A stretch of 64,000 nucleotides of DNA, from NCBI RefSeq assembly GCF_008933115.1, contig NZ_WBVO01000007.1, positions 1 to 64,000 on the forward strand, given 5' to 3'. A program made the position numbers and the translations under genes. Of the stretch, positions 13,809 to 21,080 are shown piece by piece. The DNA is from Phaeocystidibacter luteus (GTDB lineage: Bacteria > Bacteroidota > Bacteroidia > Flavobacteriales > Schleiferiaceae). The notes beneath the pieces were generated by a model, which searched no databases, was not told where the DNA came from, and saw only the letters and a list, made by a program, of their open reading frames with translations. Positions within the stretch are counted from its first letter, which is position 1, and every line of letters begins with the position of its first letter.

Positions 13809-13834
13809 AAAAAAAAGTCCCGCACTCGCGGGAC
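13809..13834 (-). terminator. Intrinsic terminator after hpf
   Basis: GTCCCGC and GCGGGAC form a perfect 7-bp stem around a 4-nt loop, followed on the minus strand by eight Ts (13809-13816). It ends the rpsU/xerC/hpf transcription unit just before the tRNA-operon promoters. Confidence 0.85.
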
Positions 13835-13855
13835 TCTCTTTTCTATCTGTCTGAT

Positions 13856-14155
13856 TCAGACACCTCTGACCTTCGCTTTATGTCGCTCTAATTGTCGACG
13901 CAATGCATCAGCAGCCAGGTCCGTGGCCTCCTCAAATGACGTGCACTCCTTCTTTACCATCAAATCATTGCCCGGTACATTCACACGTACCTCCACAATT
14001 TTGTTCTCCCTAGTATGGTTGTTGTCTACCTTCAAATAAACTTCCCCATCTACAATTCGATCATAGTACTGATCCAATTTGTCCATTCGCTTCTGAATGA
14101 AGTCTACTAGTTTCTGATCTACCTTGAAGTTGACAGATTGCACTTGCACTTTCAT
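13856..14155 (-). CDS. hpf: Ribosome hibernation promoting factor (short HPF/RaiA type)
   Basis: This 99-residue protein of the HPF/RaiA family binds the 30S decoding centre in slow growth and blocks translation. The start at the ATG at 14155 (MKVQVQSVNFKVDQKLVDFIQKR) fits the family and lies 7 nt after the xerC stop. An ATG eight codons upstream would overlap xerC. The beta-alpha-beta-beta-beta-alpha pattern and the basic C-terminal helix (LAADALRRQLERHKAKVRG) are visible. The C-terminal dimerisation domain of long HPF is absent. It is probably cotranscribed with xerC and is followed by a strong terminator. Confidence 0.93.
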   Translation of the reverse strand: MKVQVQSVNFKVDQKLVDFIQKRMDKLDQYYDRIVDGEVYLKVDNNHTRENKIVEVRVNVPGNDLMVKKECTSFEEATDLAADALRRQLERHKAKVRGV

Positions 14156-14162
14156 AGTGTCA

Positions 14163-15059
14163 TCATTTTTTATCCCCACCTCGAGGGTGAGTATTGTTAT
14201 ACACTGATTTTAACTGGTCTATTGAACTATGGGTATAAACCTGCGTCGCAGCCAAACTGCTGTGGCCTAAGAGTTCTTTAATTGTTTGCAGATCTGCGCC
14301 CATGCTTAAGAGATGTGTGGCAAACGTATGCCGGAGGATGTGAGGGCTCTTCTTCTCTATCGAGCTTACCTTACTAAGATAGTACACAACGCGGTCATAA
14401 ACAAGCTTAGAATCGAGCTTTTCACCGTCTTTCGTCGAGAAGACATACTCCCCTTTTCCTACACCATCTTCACCACTTTCTTCATATTCTCTCAATGCCA
14501 ATAACCACTCCTTGCCAACGGGTATGATGCGCTCCTTGTTTCGTTTTCCCAAAACTTTAACTCTACTCCCTTCAACCTCTATGTCCGATCGTTTTAGGTT
14601 TATCAATTCAGACCGTCGCATTCCGGTCAGATAAAAAGTGAATATCATAAACCTATCCCTCTGAGGATGAGCCTCACCCACATACATACTCGGCTCCAAC
14701 ACCTGCATCATATCCTCAACATCCACAGAACGTATCACTCGTTTCGATGTCTTCATCGAACGAATGCTCTGCATTGGCGACTGGTCTATAGTCTGAGTAC
14801 GAACCAGGAACTTGTAATAAGATCTCAAAGTGGAGAGTTTGCGATTGATACTCCTCGGGTCCAACCCCGCCTCGCTGAGGTTCATTATCCAATCGCGAAT
14901 CATGACCGGCTTTACAACCGACAAATCTTCTTCTTCGTAAACATCGAGCAACCAATCAGTAAATTGTTGCAAATCACGCTCATAGGCTATAAGCGTGTGC
15001 TCCGAAGAGCGCTTCTCTATCTCGAGATAGCGTATAAATGAGGCTACAGTTTCAAACAT
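14163..15059 (-). CDS. xerC: Tyrosine recombinase XerC/XerD
   Basis: This site-specific recombinase of the XerC/D type resolves chromosome dimers at dif. It has 298 residues from the chosen ATG at 15059 (MFETVASFIRYLEIEK). The N-terminal SAM-like core-binding domain covers about 1-85. The catalytic set is complete: R148 (GMRRSEL), K172 (GKRNKER), H240 and R243 (HILRHT), H266 (GHSS) and Tyr275 (VYTH). The few codons further upstream would lie in the rpsU terminator stem, which argues against them. The chosen ATG starts one base past the T-run, so the gene depends on read-through of that terminator or on a promoter I cannot see. Confidence 0.93.
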   Translation of the reverse strand: MFETVASFIRYLEIEKRSSEHTLIAYERDLQQFTDWLLDVYEEEDLSVVKPVMIRDWIMNLSEAGLDPRSINRKLSTLRSYYKFLVRTQTIDQSPMQSIRSMKTSKRVIRSVDVEDMMQVLEPSMYVGEAHPQRDRFMIFTFYLTGMRRSELINLKRSDIEVEGSRVKVLGKRNKERIIPVGKEWLLALREYEESGEDGVGKGEYVFSTKDGEKLDSKLVYDRVVYYLSKVSSIEKKSPHILRHTFATHLLSMGADLQTIKELLGHSSLAATQVYTHSSIDQLKSVYNNTHPRGGDKK

Positions 15060-15099
15060 AAAAAAAGGTCGTTCCAATTTAACGCATCGGAACGACCTT
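15060..15099 (-). terminator. Intrinsic terminator after rpsU
   Basis: An 11-bp perfect stem (AAGGTCGTTCC with GGAACGACCTT) and a 13-nt loop are followed on the minus strand by seven Ts running directly into the xerC start codon. It separates rpsU from xerC, or acts as a partial barrier. Confidence 0.85.
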
Positions 15100-15119
15100 C
15101 TATATGATTCAAGCTAACT

Positions 15120-15314
15120 TTATTCTTCTTCGTTTGAACGCAAAGACTGAATGTAAGACGCTTTGATTTTCTCTTTACGACGTGCAACTGACGGTTTCGT
15201 GAATTGCTGACGTGAACGGAGTTGACGCATAGTACCTGTGCGGTCAAATTTACGCTTGTAACGCTTCAACGCGCGATCAATGCTTTCTCCTTCTTTTACT
15301 TGTACTTGTAACAT
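15120..15314 (-). CDS. rpsU: 30S ribosomal protein bS21
   Basis: bS21 (64 residues) is a basic small-subunit protein at the mRNA exit platform next to the 3' end of 16S rRNA. The start at ATG 15314 (MLQVQVKEGESIDRALKRYK) matches the family. The Bacteroidota-type C-terminus ends KASYIQSLRSNEEE, with a tyrosine at exactly position 54. In Flavobacterium johnsoniae, bS21 together with bS18 and bS6 holds the anti-Shine-Dalgarno of 16S rRNA out of reach, and Tyr54 contributes to that pocket. The gene has its own promoter (15344-15374), a strong Shine-Dalgarno (15323-15329) and a strong terminator, so it is a monocistronic unit suited to autoregulation. Confidence 0.97.
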   Translation of the reverse strand: MLQVQVKEGESIDRALKRYKRKFDRTGTMRQLRSRQQFTKPSVARRKEKIKASYIQSLRSNEEE

Positions 15315-15322
15315 GTGCGTGA

Positions 15323-15329
15323 CACCTCC
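15323..15329 (-). promoter_or_regulatory. Strong Shine-Dalgarno of rpsU
   Basis: Minus-strand GGAGGTG is seven bases of perfect complement to the 16S 3' tail, 8 nt before the rpsU ATG. Comparable SD sequences are missing before the other starts I inspected in this window. In Flavobacteriia this exception is known to make rpsU translation respond to ribosomes that lack bS21. Confidence 0.8.
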
Positions 15330-15343
15330 TCTCTTTAGGGCGA

Positions 15344-15374
15344 CAAAAGTAGAACTAATTATCAAACCCAACAA
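15344..15374 (-). promoter_or_regulatory. rpsU promoter
   Basis: Minus-strand TTG (15372-15374), a 20-nt spacer and TACTTTTG (15344-15351) match the Bacteroidota consensus. The predicted start near 15339 leaves a leader of about 25 nt that contains the Shine-Dalgarno sequence. Confidence 0.6.
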
Positions 15375-15376
15375 GC

Positions 15377-16450
15377 TCATTCTAAATATTCTCTCAGACG
15401 CTCCACATCTTCTTTCGTCCACCCCTCCAGCCCTATCAAGACTTCCACATCTTCAATAGGCCTTACTCTTGTGCGGTAGTACTCCACCGTCCCTGCACGT
15501 TTCCACCCAATATACGGATGCCTACTGAGCACCTCTACCGAAGATGTATTCAAATCAACCTTCTCTACCTCACCCTTATCCCACACATGCATCATCATTT
15601 CCCGAACCGTCGACGAATCAAGTCCAACCTCCCAAAATTGAGCTGTATCCACAAATCCTCCCAGCCGACTTCGATAGGACAACCATTTGTCTCGTTGCCA
15701 AGCGTGAGCCAAAATCTGAGAGAGGCCTTCCTCCCCAACTGCATTCATTGAAATTGTCAAAATAGCCTTCCCTTCCACATCAATCCACAAACTATCTAAA
15801 TTGATGGCGAGCCAGCTAGAATCCATCCCCCAAATCGAATTCACCTCCTTTACCGAATCAAACCGGAAGCCACTTCGAACATATCGCCTCCAACGAGACA
15901 CCATATATCCTGGCACGCCTGACTTCACAAGCTCTATCGAATCGGGTTGATGCACATCAATCCTTTTCCTCAACAACTCACTCTGCCATCCCTGAACCAA
16001 TCGCCCTCTCCCCTCCCTCTTCCTGCTAGCCCTAACATCTTCAATCACTAAGGCATCCATCACCCTTTCCCTCCAAGCCGTATCACCTATATTGATTCTA
16101 CTGAATGATTCTTCATTGTATACTCTCCCTCCAGCCTTGAGGTAATTCCACAACCGCTTCGATTCCAATGCCGTCAATCCCGAAGCTTCCCACTCGGAAG
16201 TTGATAATTCTGTCAACTTATAAGGCCCAGCCCCAAAGAAGCTATCTCGCCTATATGCTTTGATTGAATCGTGCATGTGCACCAACGAGTCCAATAAGAT
16301 GGAATAGCGTTCAACCTCCACTGCCCTGTCATAATAGTTCTCTCTACCCCATTTAGCGAAGATGGATATGCCAACGAGTAGGACAAAAAGCAGGAGAAGT
16401 CTTTTCCTTTCCGACCTCCTGATGTGAAACCACAAAAAAATACGCCACAT
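15377..16450 (-). CDS. ComEA-like helix-hairpin-helix membrane protein
   Basis: This is a 357-residue protein anchored by one N-terminal membrane segment (about residues 18-34, LLLLFVLLVGISIFAKW). The rest faces the periplasm and contains three segments that look like helix-hairpin-helix DNA-binding modules. The last and clearest reads VDLNTSSVEVLSRHPYIGW, then VEVLIGLEGWTKEDVERL. Such multi-HhH ComEA-like proteins are common in Flavobacteriia; a role in DNA binding or uptake is family-level inference. The ATG at 16450 lies inside the loop of the upstream terminator (16434-16471), and a TTG five codons downstream (16435) is an alternative start. The gene ends 62 nt before the rpsU ATG. Confidence 0.75.
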   Translation of the reverse strand: MWRIFLWFHIRRSERKRLLLLFVLLVGISIFAKWGRENYYDRAVEVERYSILLDSLVHMHDSIKAYRRDSFFGAGPYKLTELSTSEWEASGLTALESKRLWNYLKAGGRVYNEESFSRINIGDTAWRERVMDALVIEDVRASRKREGRGRLVQGWQSELLRKRIDVHQPDSIELVKSGVPGYMVSRWRRYVRSGFRFDSVKEVNSIWGMDSSWLAINLDSLWIDVEGKAILTISMNAVGEEGLSQILAHAWQRDKWLSYRSRLGGFVDTAQFWEVGLDSSTVREMMMHVWDKGEVEKVDLNTSSVEVLSRHPYIGWKRAGTVEYYRTRVRPIEDVEVLIGLEGWTKEDVERLREYLE

Positions 16451-16471
16451 ACACAAAGGTGCAGTGGCGTA
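16434..16471 (-). terminator. Intrinsic terminator after the AGCS symporter
   Basis: TACGCCAC (16441-16448) pairs with GTGGCGTA (16464-16471), followed on the minus strand by seven Ts (16434-16440). The structure overlaps the putative ATG of the next gene. Confidence 0.8.
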
Positions 16472-16524
16472 CTTCTATTAGTCGTGAGTTAAACGTTTAC
16501 TTACGTTTAAATCGAATACGAAGT

Positions 16525-18348
16525 CTATTTAGCTTCCTTCTTCACGTAGCTTGTGAAGATCTTTCCCGCTTTAAGATCCGTGACATACTTCTTCAGGTCC
16601 CTTCTAACGTCACCTGACATGATAAGTAGACCAGCAATGTTCGGGAATGACATCGCGAGAATCATCATATCAGAGAAGTCTAGCACAGCTCCAAGGCTGA
16701 TCGTAGAACCAACAACGATGAAGAATAGGAAGATTAGCTTGTATGAATACTCTGCTCCCTTGTTTTCGCCGAAGAAATACGTCCAAGCCTTCAAACCGTA
16801 ATATGACCAAGAAATCATAGTAGAGAAAGCAAATAGGAAGATGGCTATCACGAGGACCATAGGGAACCATTCAATTACAGTTCCGAAGGCGTCCGATGTC
16901 ATTTGAGCTCCAGAAACGGCAGTGCCCGTTTCAGGAAGGTGCTTTCCTGTAAAGATGAGCACGAGAGCCGTTAACGTACAAACTACTACCGTATCGATAA
17001 ATGGCTCGAGCAAGGCAACAAAGCCTTCTGCAACAGGGTGCTTCGTTTTAACTGCCGAGTGGGCGATTGCTGCTGAACCAACACCTGCCTCATTCGAGAA
17101 GGCTGCACGTCTGAATCCTTGAATCAAAACTCCAATAAATCCACCTCGTAGTGCTTCTGCGTTGAAAGCACCGTCGTAAATCGCTGTAAATGCGTCGCCA
17201 ACTTGATTGAAGTTGATTCCAATAATCACCAATGCAGCAATGATATAGGTCAAGGCCATTAGTGGTACAATCTTCTCCGTAACCTTTGCGATACTCTTAA
17301 TACCTCCAATGATTACAACGCCAACGAGGATCATCAAGATGATACCGAACCACAGTCCTTTACCTTCAAGTGAAGGGAACTGGCCTTCTAACTGTGCGAA
17401 TGCTTGGTTGGCTTGGAACATGTTCCCACCACCAAACGATGCACCAATGGCCAAAACCGCGAACATACCTGCGAGGACCTTTCCAAGTCCGCCCATTTTC
17501 TTTTCTGCGAGACCTTTCTTCAGGTAGTGCATTGGACCACCCGAAACCGTTCCGTCGGGATTGATGTTTCTATACTTCACACCGAGGGTACATTCAACAA
17601 ACTTGGAAGACATGCCTAGCAGACCTGCTACAATCATCCAAAATGTTGCACCCGCACCACCTACTGAAATGGCCACGGCCACACCCGCGATGTTTCCAAG
17701 TCCAACAGTTGCAGATACCGCTGTAGCCAATGCTTGGAAGTGTGTCACTTCACCTGGAGCGTTCGGCTCATCGAATCGACCACGAGCAAGATCAATGGCA
17801 TGCTTGAATCCACGGATATTGATAAAGCGCATTCTTATGGTGAAGAACAATGCCCCCATAATCAACCAGATTACGATGAACGGGATGCTGTTCTTTCTGA
17901 TATCACCATTGGGATGCTTGGCTGGCTGACCAGCGTCATTATAAATGGTGTTGTCATATAAGCCCAGTGCTGCAAATGGATCTCCGAGGAGTACGCTTGC
18001 AACGCCATCTACGATGGGTTTGAAGGTGCTGTTGAAACCTTCGGCAACAGTAAGAACTTCAAGTTGAAATTCCTTAGATACTTCATTTCCTTCTGCATCA
18101 ACTACCCTAAGTGTATAAGGATACCCTTCGGTTAGGCCAATAGCTTGAGCAGCGGTGGTGTCGGTTGACTGATTTGACCAATAGTACGTATAAGGTTCTA
18201 CGCCACCAATTACTTCGGCCGTTGCTGACCCGTTGTTGATGTTCTTCTCCGGGTTGCGTAGAATAATGTTGTCAATCTTCAGGGGCTGCTGAGCGAAAGC
18301 GGTCCCAAAAAGGACTACTCCTAATAAGGCAAGTAGTAGTTTCTTCAT
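16525..18348 (-). CDS. Alanine/glycine:Na+ symporter (AGCS) with N-terminal SprB-like domain
   Basis: From about residue 155 onward this 607-residue protein is an AGCS-family sodium:amino-acid symporter of the inner membrane. Family hallmarks are [58 protein letters not shown] and about ten membrane segments. Unusually, it begins with a signal peptide ([20 protein letters not shown]), and residues about 24-98 match a SprB repeat: [20 protein letters not shown], then [21 protein letters not shown]. SprB repeats normally occur in secreted Bacteroidota adhesins. The domain would lie in the periplasm. The gene stands alone, with a terminator after it. The substrate is probably alanine or glycine, but this is not proven. 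Confidence 0.9.
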   Translation of the reverse strand: MKKLLLALLGVVLFGTAFAQQPLKIDNIILRNPEKNINNGSATAEVIGGVEPYTYYWSNQSTDTTAAQAIGLTEGYPYTLRVVDAEGNEVSKEFQLEVLTVAEGFNSTFKPIVDGVASVLLGDPFAALGLYDNTIYNDAGQPAKHPNGDIRKNSIPFIVIWLIMGALFFTIRMRFINIRGFKHAIDLARGRFDEPNAPGEVTHFQALATAVSATVGLGNIAGVAVAISVGGAGATFWMIVAGLLGMSSKFVECTLGVKYRNINPDGTVSGGPMHYLKKGLAEKKMGGLGKVLAGMFAVLAIGASFGGGNMFQANQAFAQLEGQFPSLEGKGLWFGIILMILVGVVIIGGIKSIAKVTEKIVPLMALTYIIAALVIIGINFNQVGDAFTAIYDGAFNAEALRGGFIGVLIQGFRRAAFSNEAGVGSAAIAHSAVKTKHPVAEGFVALLEPFIDTVVVCTLTALVLIFTGKHLPETGTAVSGAQMTSDAFGTVIEWFPMVLVIAIFLFAFSTMISWSYYGLKAWTYFFGENKGAEYSYKLIFLFFIVVGSTISLGAVLDFSDMMILAMSFPNIAGLLIMSGDVRRDLKKYVTDLKAGKIFTSYVKKEAK

Positions 18349-18468
18349 AATGGTTATTGAACGTTACTATTGAAGTTCAGATACAAATTGGCAACCTCCA
18401 ACCGTGCGTAATGTTTGAAGATTTGCGCAAAAAGCCCAAATCTACTGAACATCAGGGGCAGAGCCAAA

Positions 18469-18690
18469 TTAGAGGTCAAAGATGGAGGCTCGTTTTTGAG
18501 AAACCTCGTCTTTTAATCGTAGCAGGAAGGCCAAAGCCAAGTAGATGAAAATGGGAGATCCCAACGCAACAAAAGATGCGTAGATAAAGAAAAGGCGAAT
18601 GCGACTTGGTCGAATGCCCAAGCGCTCGCCAAAGCGATGACACACCTCGAATCCTCGTCTTTCAAAATCAGCCTTGATCCTTTCTATCAT
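18469..18690 (-). CDS. PspC-domain membrane protein
   Basis: This 73-residue protein matches the PspC domain: an N-terminal stretch (FERRGFEVCHRFGERLGIRPSRIRLFFIYASF) runs into a hydrophobic segment (FVALGSPIFIYLALAFLL). PspC proteins are inner-membrane sensors of envelope stress in other bacteria; the function of this short form is unknown. The ATG at 18690 lies inside the last codons of the upstream DUF2851 gene (23-nt overlap), so the two are probably translated together. A TTG at 18702 is an alternative start. Confidence 0.8.
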   Translation of the reverse strand: MIERIKADFERRGFEVCHRFGERLGIRPSRIRLFFIYASFVALGSPIFIYLALAFLLRLKDEVSQKRASIFDL

Positions 18691-19852
18691 AGTCCTTTGC
18701 AATCAGATGGTATTTACCTACGGCACAATTTAAGCATTTTTTCATCTGACAATACTCTTGATGAATTTCTAGCAATGCCTGTGATTCCAAGGCAGAATCT
18801 AGCGAGAGTCCGATGTCTTCGAAAATCTTTGTCACGTGATTCTTCTCCGGCACAAGTTCTCTCCACTTTTCTGCCGAAGTCCAACCTTCCGTCCACGATC
18901 CAAGTCCCAAATAGGGAACCATATTTAAATGCCAAGTTTCCAACGTCGATTTACCTGGTCGCCTGCCTGTTAGGAAAGGTTCCCAGAATGAAGTCTTCCA
19001 AAAGAGCTTTTGACTCCCTTCTATCATCCGAGAGTAAAACACCCAAGCAAATTGTCGAACTCGCTGTTCTGGAAACGAGGGAGGCCTTAATCTGCCCCAA
19101 GTCCATTGTGCCTTACTCATAGGCTCAACGCCGAAAACCTTCTGTTGATAGGTGGTTTGCATTTCTCCTGATAGGCCACTTACTGCCATCACCCACTTTT
19201 CGAAGTCGTCCCAACTCCAAGTCTTACGACGGATAGAAATAATGGGCAATCGCCTCATCAGCATCTCCATACTGTCTGAATTAGTTGGTGCTCCCATAAT
19301 GCGCGCCAACAAAATCCAGTGGGTTAATTCCACATTTCCCTTTGTCGACTCGAGCACTTCCCATCCAAACTCCACTCTCCTCTTGTAGCGCTCCTCAGCC
19401 ATATTCATCAGCCAAGTTTGAATCAAAGGTCCAGGCGTTGCGGCCAAAAAGCCAGAGCACGGAAGAATACCCTTATTCGCCAGCCATCTATCGTATGTTT
19501 CTTGAAAGGATAACACCTCCTCTTCGGGAACAACCAACACCGGGATTGTTCTGCCTTGGAAATCGTGGACCTCGGCATCACTCTTAACTACCACGTGTAA
19601 GATCACATTTGAATAGGCCGGATCTGTATGGTGACCGTGGGCGAACCAATCTGAAGCCTTTAAATGCATCTCAACATGACCCACCCATGTCGTTCTATCA
19701 ATTTGAACAATTGCATCTTTAAAATCCGGACCACTATTGTGATTCCACTTCCCGCGGGCGAGCACTTTACCGGCTCGGTTATCCTCAAGTTTGAACTCCG
19801 ATGGAAGGATTAGCTCTTCAGCCCATAAGAATTGAACGAATTCCTCTTTCAT
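18668..19852 (-). CDS. DUF2851 family protein
   Basis: This 394-residue protein matches DUF2851, a family widespread in Bacteroidota and without known function. Typical stretches are MKEEFVQFLWAEELI, HNSGPDFKDAIVQID, WVGHVEMHLKASDW and YSNVILHVVVKSD. That N-terminal layout resembles a nuclease-like fold, but I infer no activity from it. Four cysteines cluster near the end (CQMKKCLNC, plus SGFL-type upstream Cys), which could be a metal site. It has no signal peptide. It overlaps the PspC gene downstream. Confidence 0.85.
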   Translation of the reverse strand: MKEEFVQFLWAEELILPSEFKLEDNRAGKVLARGKWNHNSGPDFKDAIVQIDRTTWVGHVEMHLKASDWFAHGHHTDPAYSNVILHVVVKSDAEVHDFQGRTIPVLVVPEEEVLSFQETYDRWLANKGILPCSGFLAATPGPLIQTWLMNMAEERYKRRVEFGWEVLESTKGNVELTHWILLARIMGAPTNSDSMEMLMRRLPIISIRRKTWSWDDFEKWVMAVSGLSGEMQTTYQQKVFGVEPMSKAQWTWGRLRPPSFPEQRVRQFAWVFYSRMIEGSQKLFWKTSFWEPFLTGRRPGKSTLETWHLNMVPYLGLGSWTEGWTSAEKWRELVPEKNHVTKIFEDIGLSLDSALESQALLEIHQEYCQMKKCLNCAVGKYHLIAKDYDRKDQG

Positions 19853-19892
19853 GAGCTGAAGTTGAGAAGTAAAAAACAGCGTAGCCGTTTTA

Positions 19893-19907
19893 AAACGTAT
19901 ACAAACG
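19893..19907. repeat. Intergenic ACGTTT-type repeat, copy 1
   Basis: The 15-mer AAACGTATACAAACG occurs here and again at 56197-56211. It is followed here by AAGTAAACGTTT (19910-19921), which also occurs in inverted form between the AGCS gene and its terminator (about 16485-16512). All copies are intergenic. Confidence 0.5.
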
Positions 19908-19932
19908 GAAGTAAACGTTTGCCAACGGCTAT

Positions 19933-19965
19933 AAAAACAGAAAGCGGCTCAAAAAGCCGCTTTCT
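19933..19965 (-). terminator. Intrinsic terminator after the type B T9SS gene
   Basis: An 11-bp perfect stem (AGAAAGCGGCT with AGCCGCTTTCT) around a 5-nt loop is followed on the minus strand by GTTTTTA. Confidence 0.75.
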
Positions 19966-19995
19966 TCCCCCTAAAGTGATCCGATCAGGTCTCTG

Positions 19996-21042
19996 TTATC
20001 GGATCAAAGTTATCGGACCAGAGTAGTCCTTTATGTGATTGTTGATTGTCCAAACTCTTACACGATACTGATAGGCGCCGGTAGTCACACGATTACCTCT
20101 GAATGTTCCATCCCACTGACCTGGATTCTGATCATCCCACTTCGCCATCACGTTACCCCATCTATCGTAGATTGCTACCTCGTACTTATCGAAGCCCAGA
20201 CCATCAAGCGTCCAAACGTCGTTCAATCCATCGCCGTTTGGCGAGAACGCTGTTGGGATGTGCACTTTCACTTCGTCGTCCACATACATGCGGTGTTCTA
20301 AAGTGTCGGCGCAATCGCCTGTGCTCGCAATTACTCGAACGGTATTCCATCCAGGCTGAGTAAATAGGATGTTCGCCTGAATTCCCGAACTCATCCACAA
20401 TCCGTTCAAATACCACTCAACGGTTCCCACGCTATTTCCATCGTAGTAGAAGTTTACATAAGAATTAAAACTGATGGTATCTGAAACCGCATCCGTACTT
20501 ACAATTACCAATGGTGTTGGATTCACCTTGATATTGTGGAACGTGGTATCATGCTCACAGTTCTCGTTGAACGCCACTCGGTAAATGGTGGTATCGTGTT
20601 TTGCAAAGAACGCTATGACGTCAGTTGTATCTCCGTTGCTCCAGAGGAACTTTCCGTCGTTTTTAGTATCAAATGCTTCGAGCTCAACGTACTCACCTTC
20701 GCAAACTTCTGTTGGTCCAGTGATGTGTGATGTACTCGGCTCGGCAACAAAGACTTCTGCAAAAACGGTATCACCAATGCATCCGTCTGATGAAGTTTCT
20801 ACTACGAAGGCAGAAACGGTTGCCGTAGAGGTCGGCCAATCGACAAGGATATCTGAAGTTCCTTGTCCTGTTAAGATATTCGCTCCGTTAACTATCCACT
20901 GATACGTCGAGCCTACGTTGCTGCTCACTGCTAGGTTTGAGGGCCCACCCGAAGCACAGACCGTATCTACGATCTGCGCTTGGGCTGTCCCTGCAAAGGC
21001 ACTGAGTAAAGCTATTGTTATGTGTAGGAGGTATCGACGCAC
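19996..21042 (-). CDS. Secreted surface protein with T9SS type B sorting domain
   Basis: This 348-residue exported protein starts at a GTG with a signal peptide (VRRYLLHITIALLSAFAGTAQAQ). The middle has Ig/PKD-like beta domains (residues about 25-250) with paired cysteines and HITGPTEVCEGEYVELEAF. Residues about 258-348 form the gliding-motility-associated type B C-terminal domain: HIPTAFSPNGDGLNDVW, YDRWGNVM, W-D-G-T and TGAYQYRVRVW. Type B proteins cross the outer membrane through the type IX system and attach to the surface, usually with a PorP/SprF-like partner; none is adjacent here. It follows the preceding gene by 38 nt and is probably cotranscribed with it. Confidence 0.9.
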   Translation of the reverse strand: MRRYLLHITIALLSAFAGTAQAQIVDTVCASGGPSNLAVSSNVGSTYQWIVNGANILTGQGTSDILVDWPTSTATVSAFVVETSSDGCIGDTVFAEVFVAEPSTSHITGPTEVCEGEYVELEAFDTKNDGKFLWSNGDTTDVIAFFAKHDTTIYRVAFNENCEHDTTFHNIKVNPTPLVIVSTDAVSDTISFNSYVNFYYDGNSVGTVEWYLNGLWMSSGIQANILFTQPGWNTVRVIASTGDCADTLEHRMYVDDEVKVHIPTAFSPNGDGLNDVWTLDGLGFDKYEVAIYDRWGNVMAKWDDQNPGQWDGTFRGNRVTTGAYQYRVRVWTINNHIKDYSGPITLIR

Positions 21043-21080
21043 CGTAGTTCGTACTTAAGATTCCTAGTTCAGGACTAATC

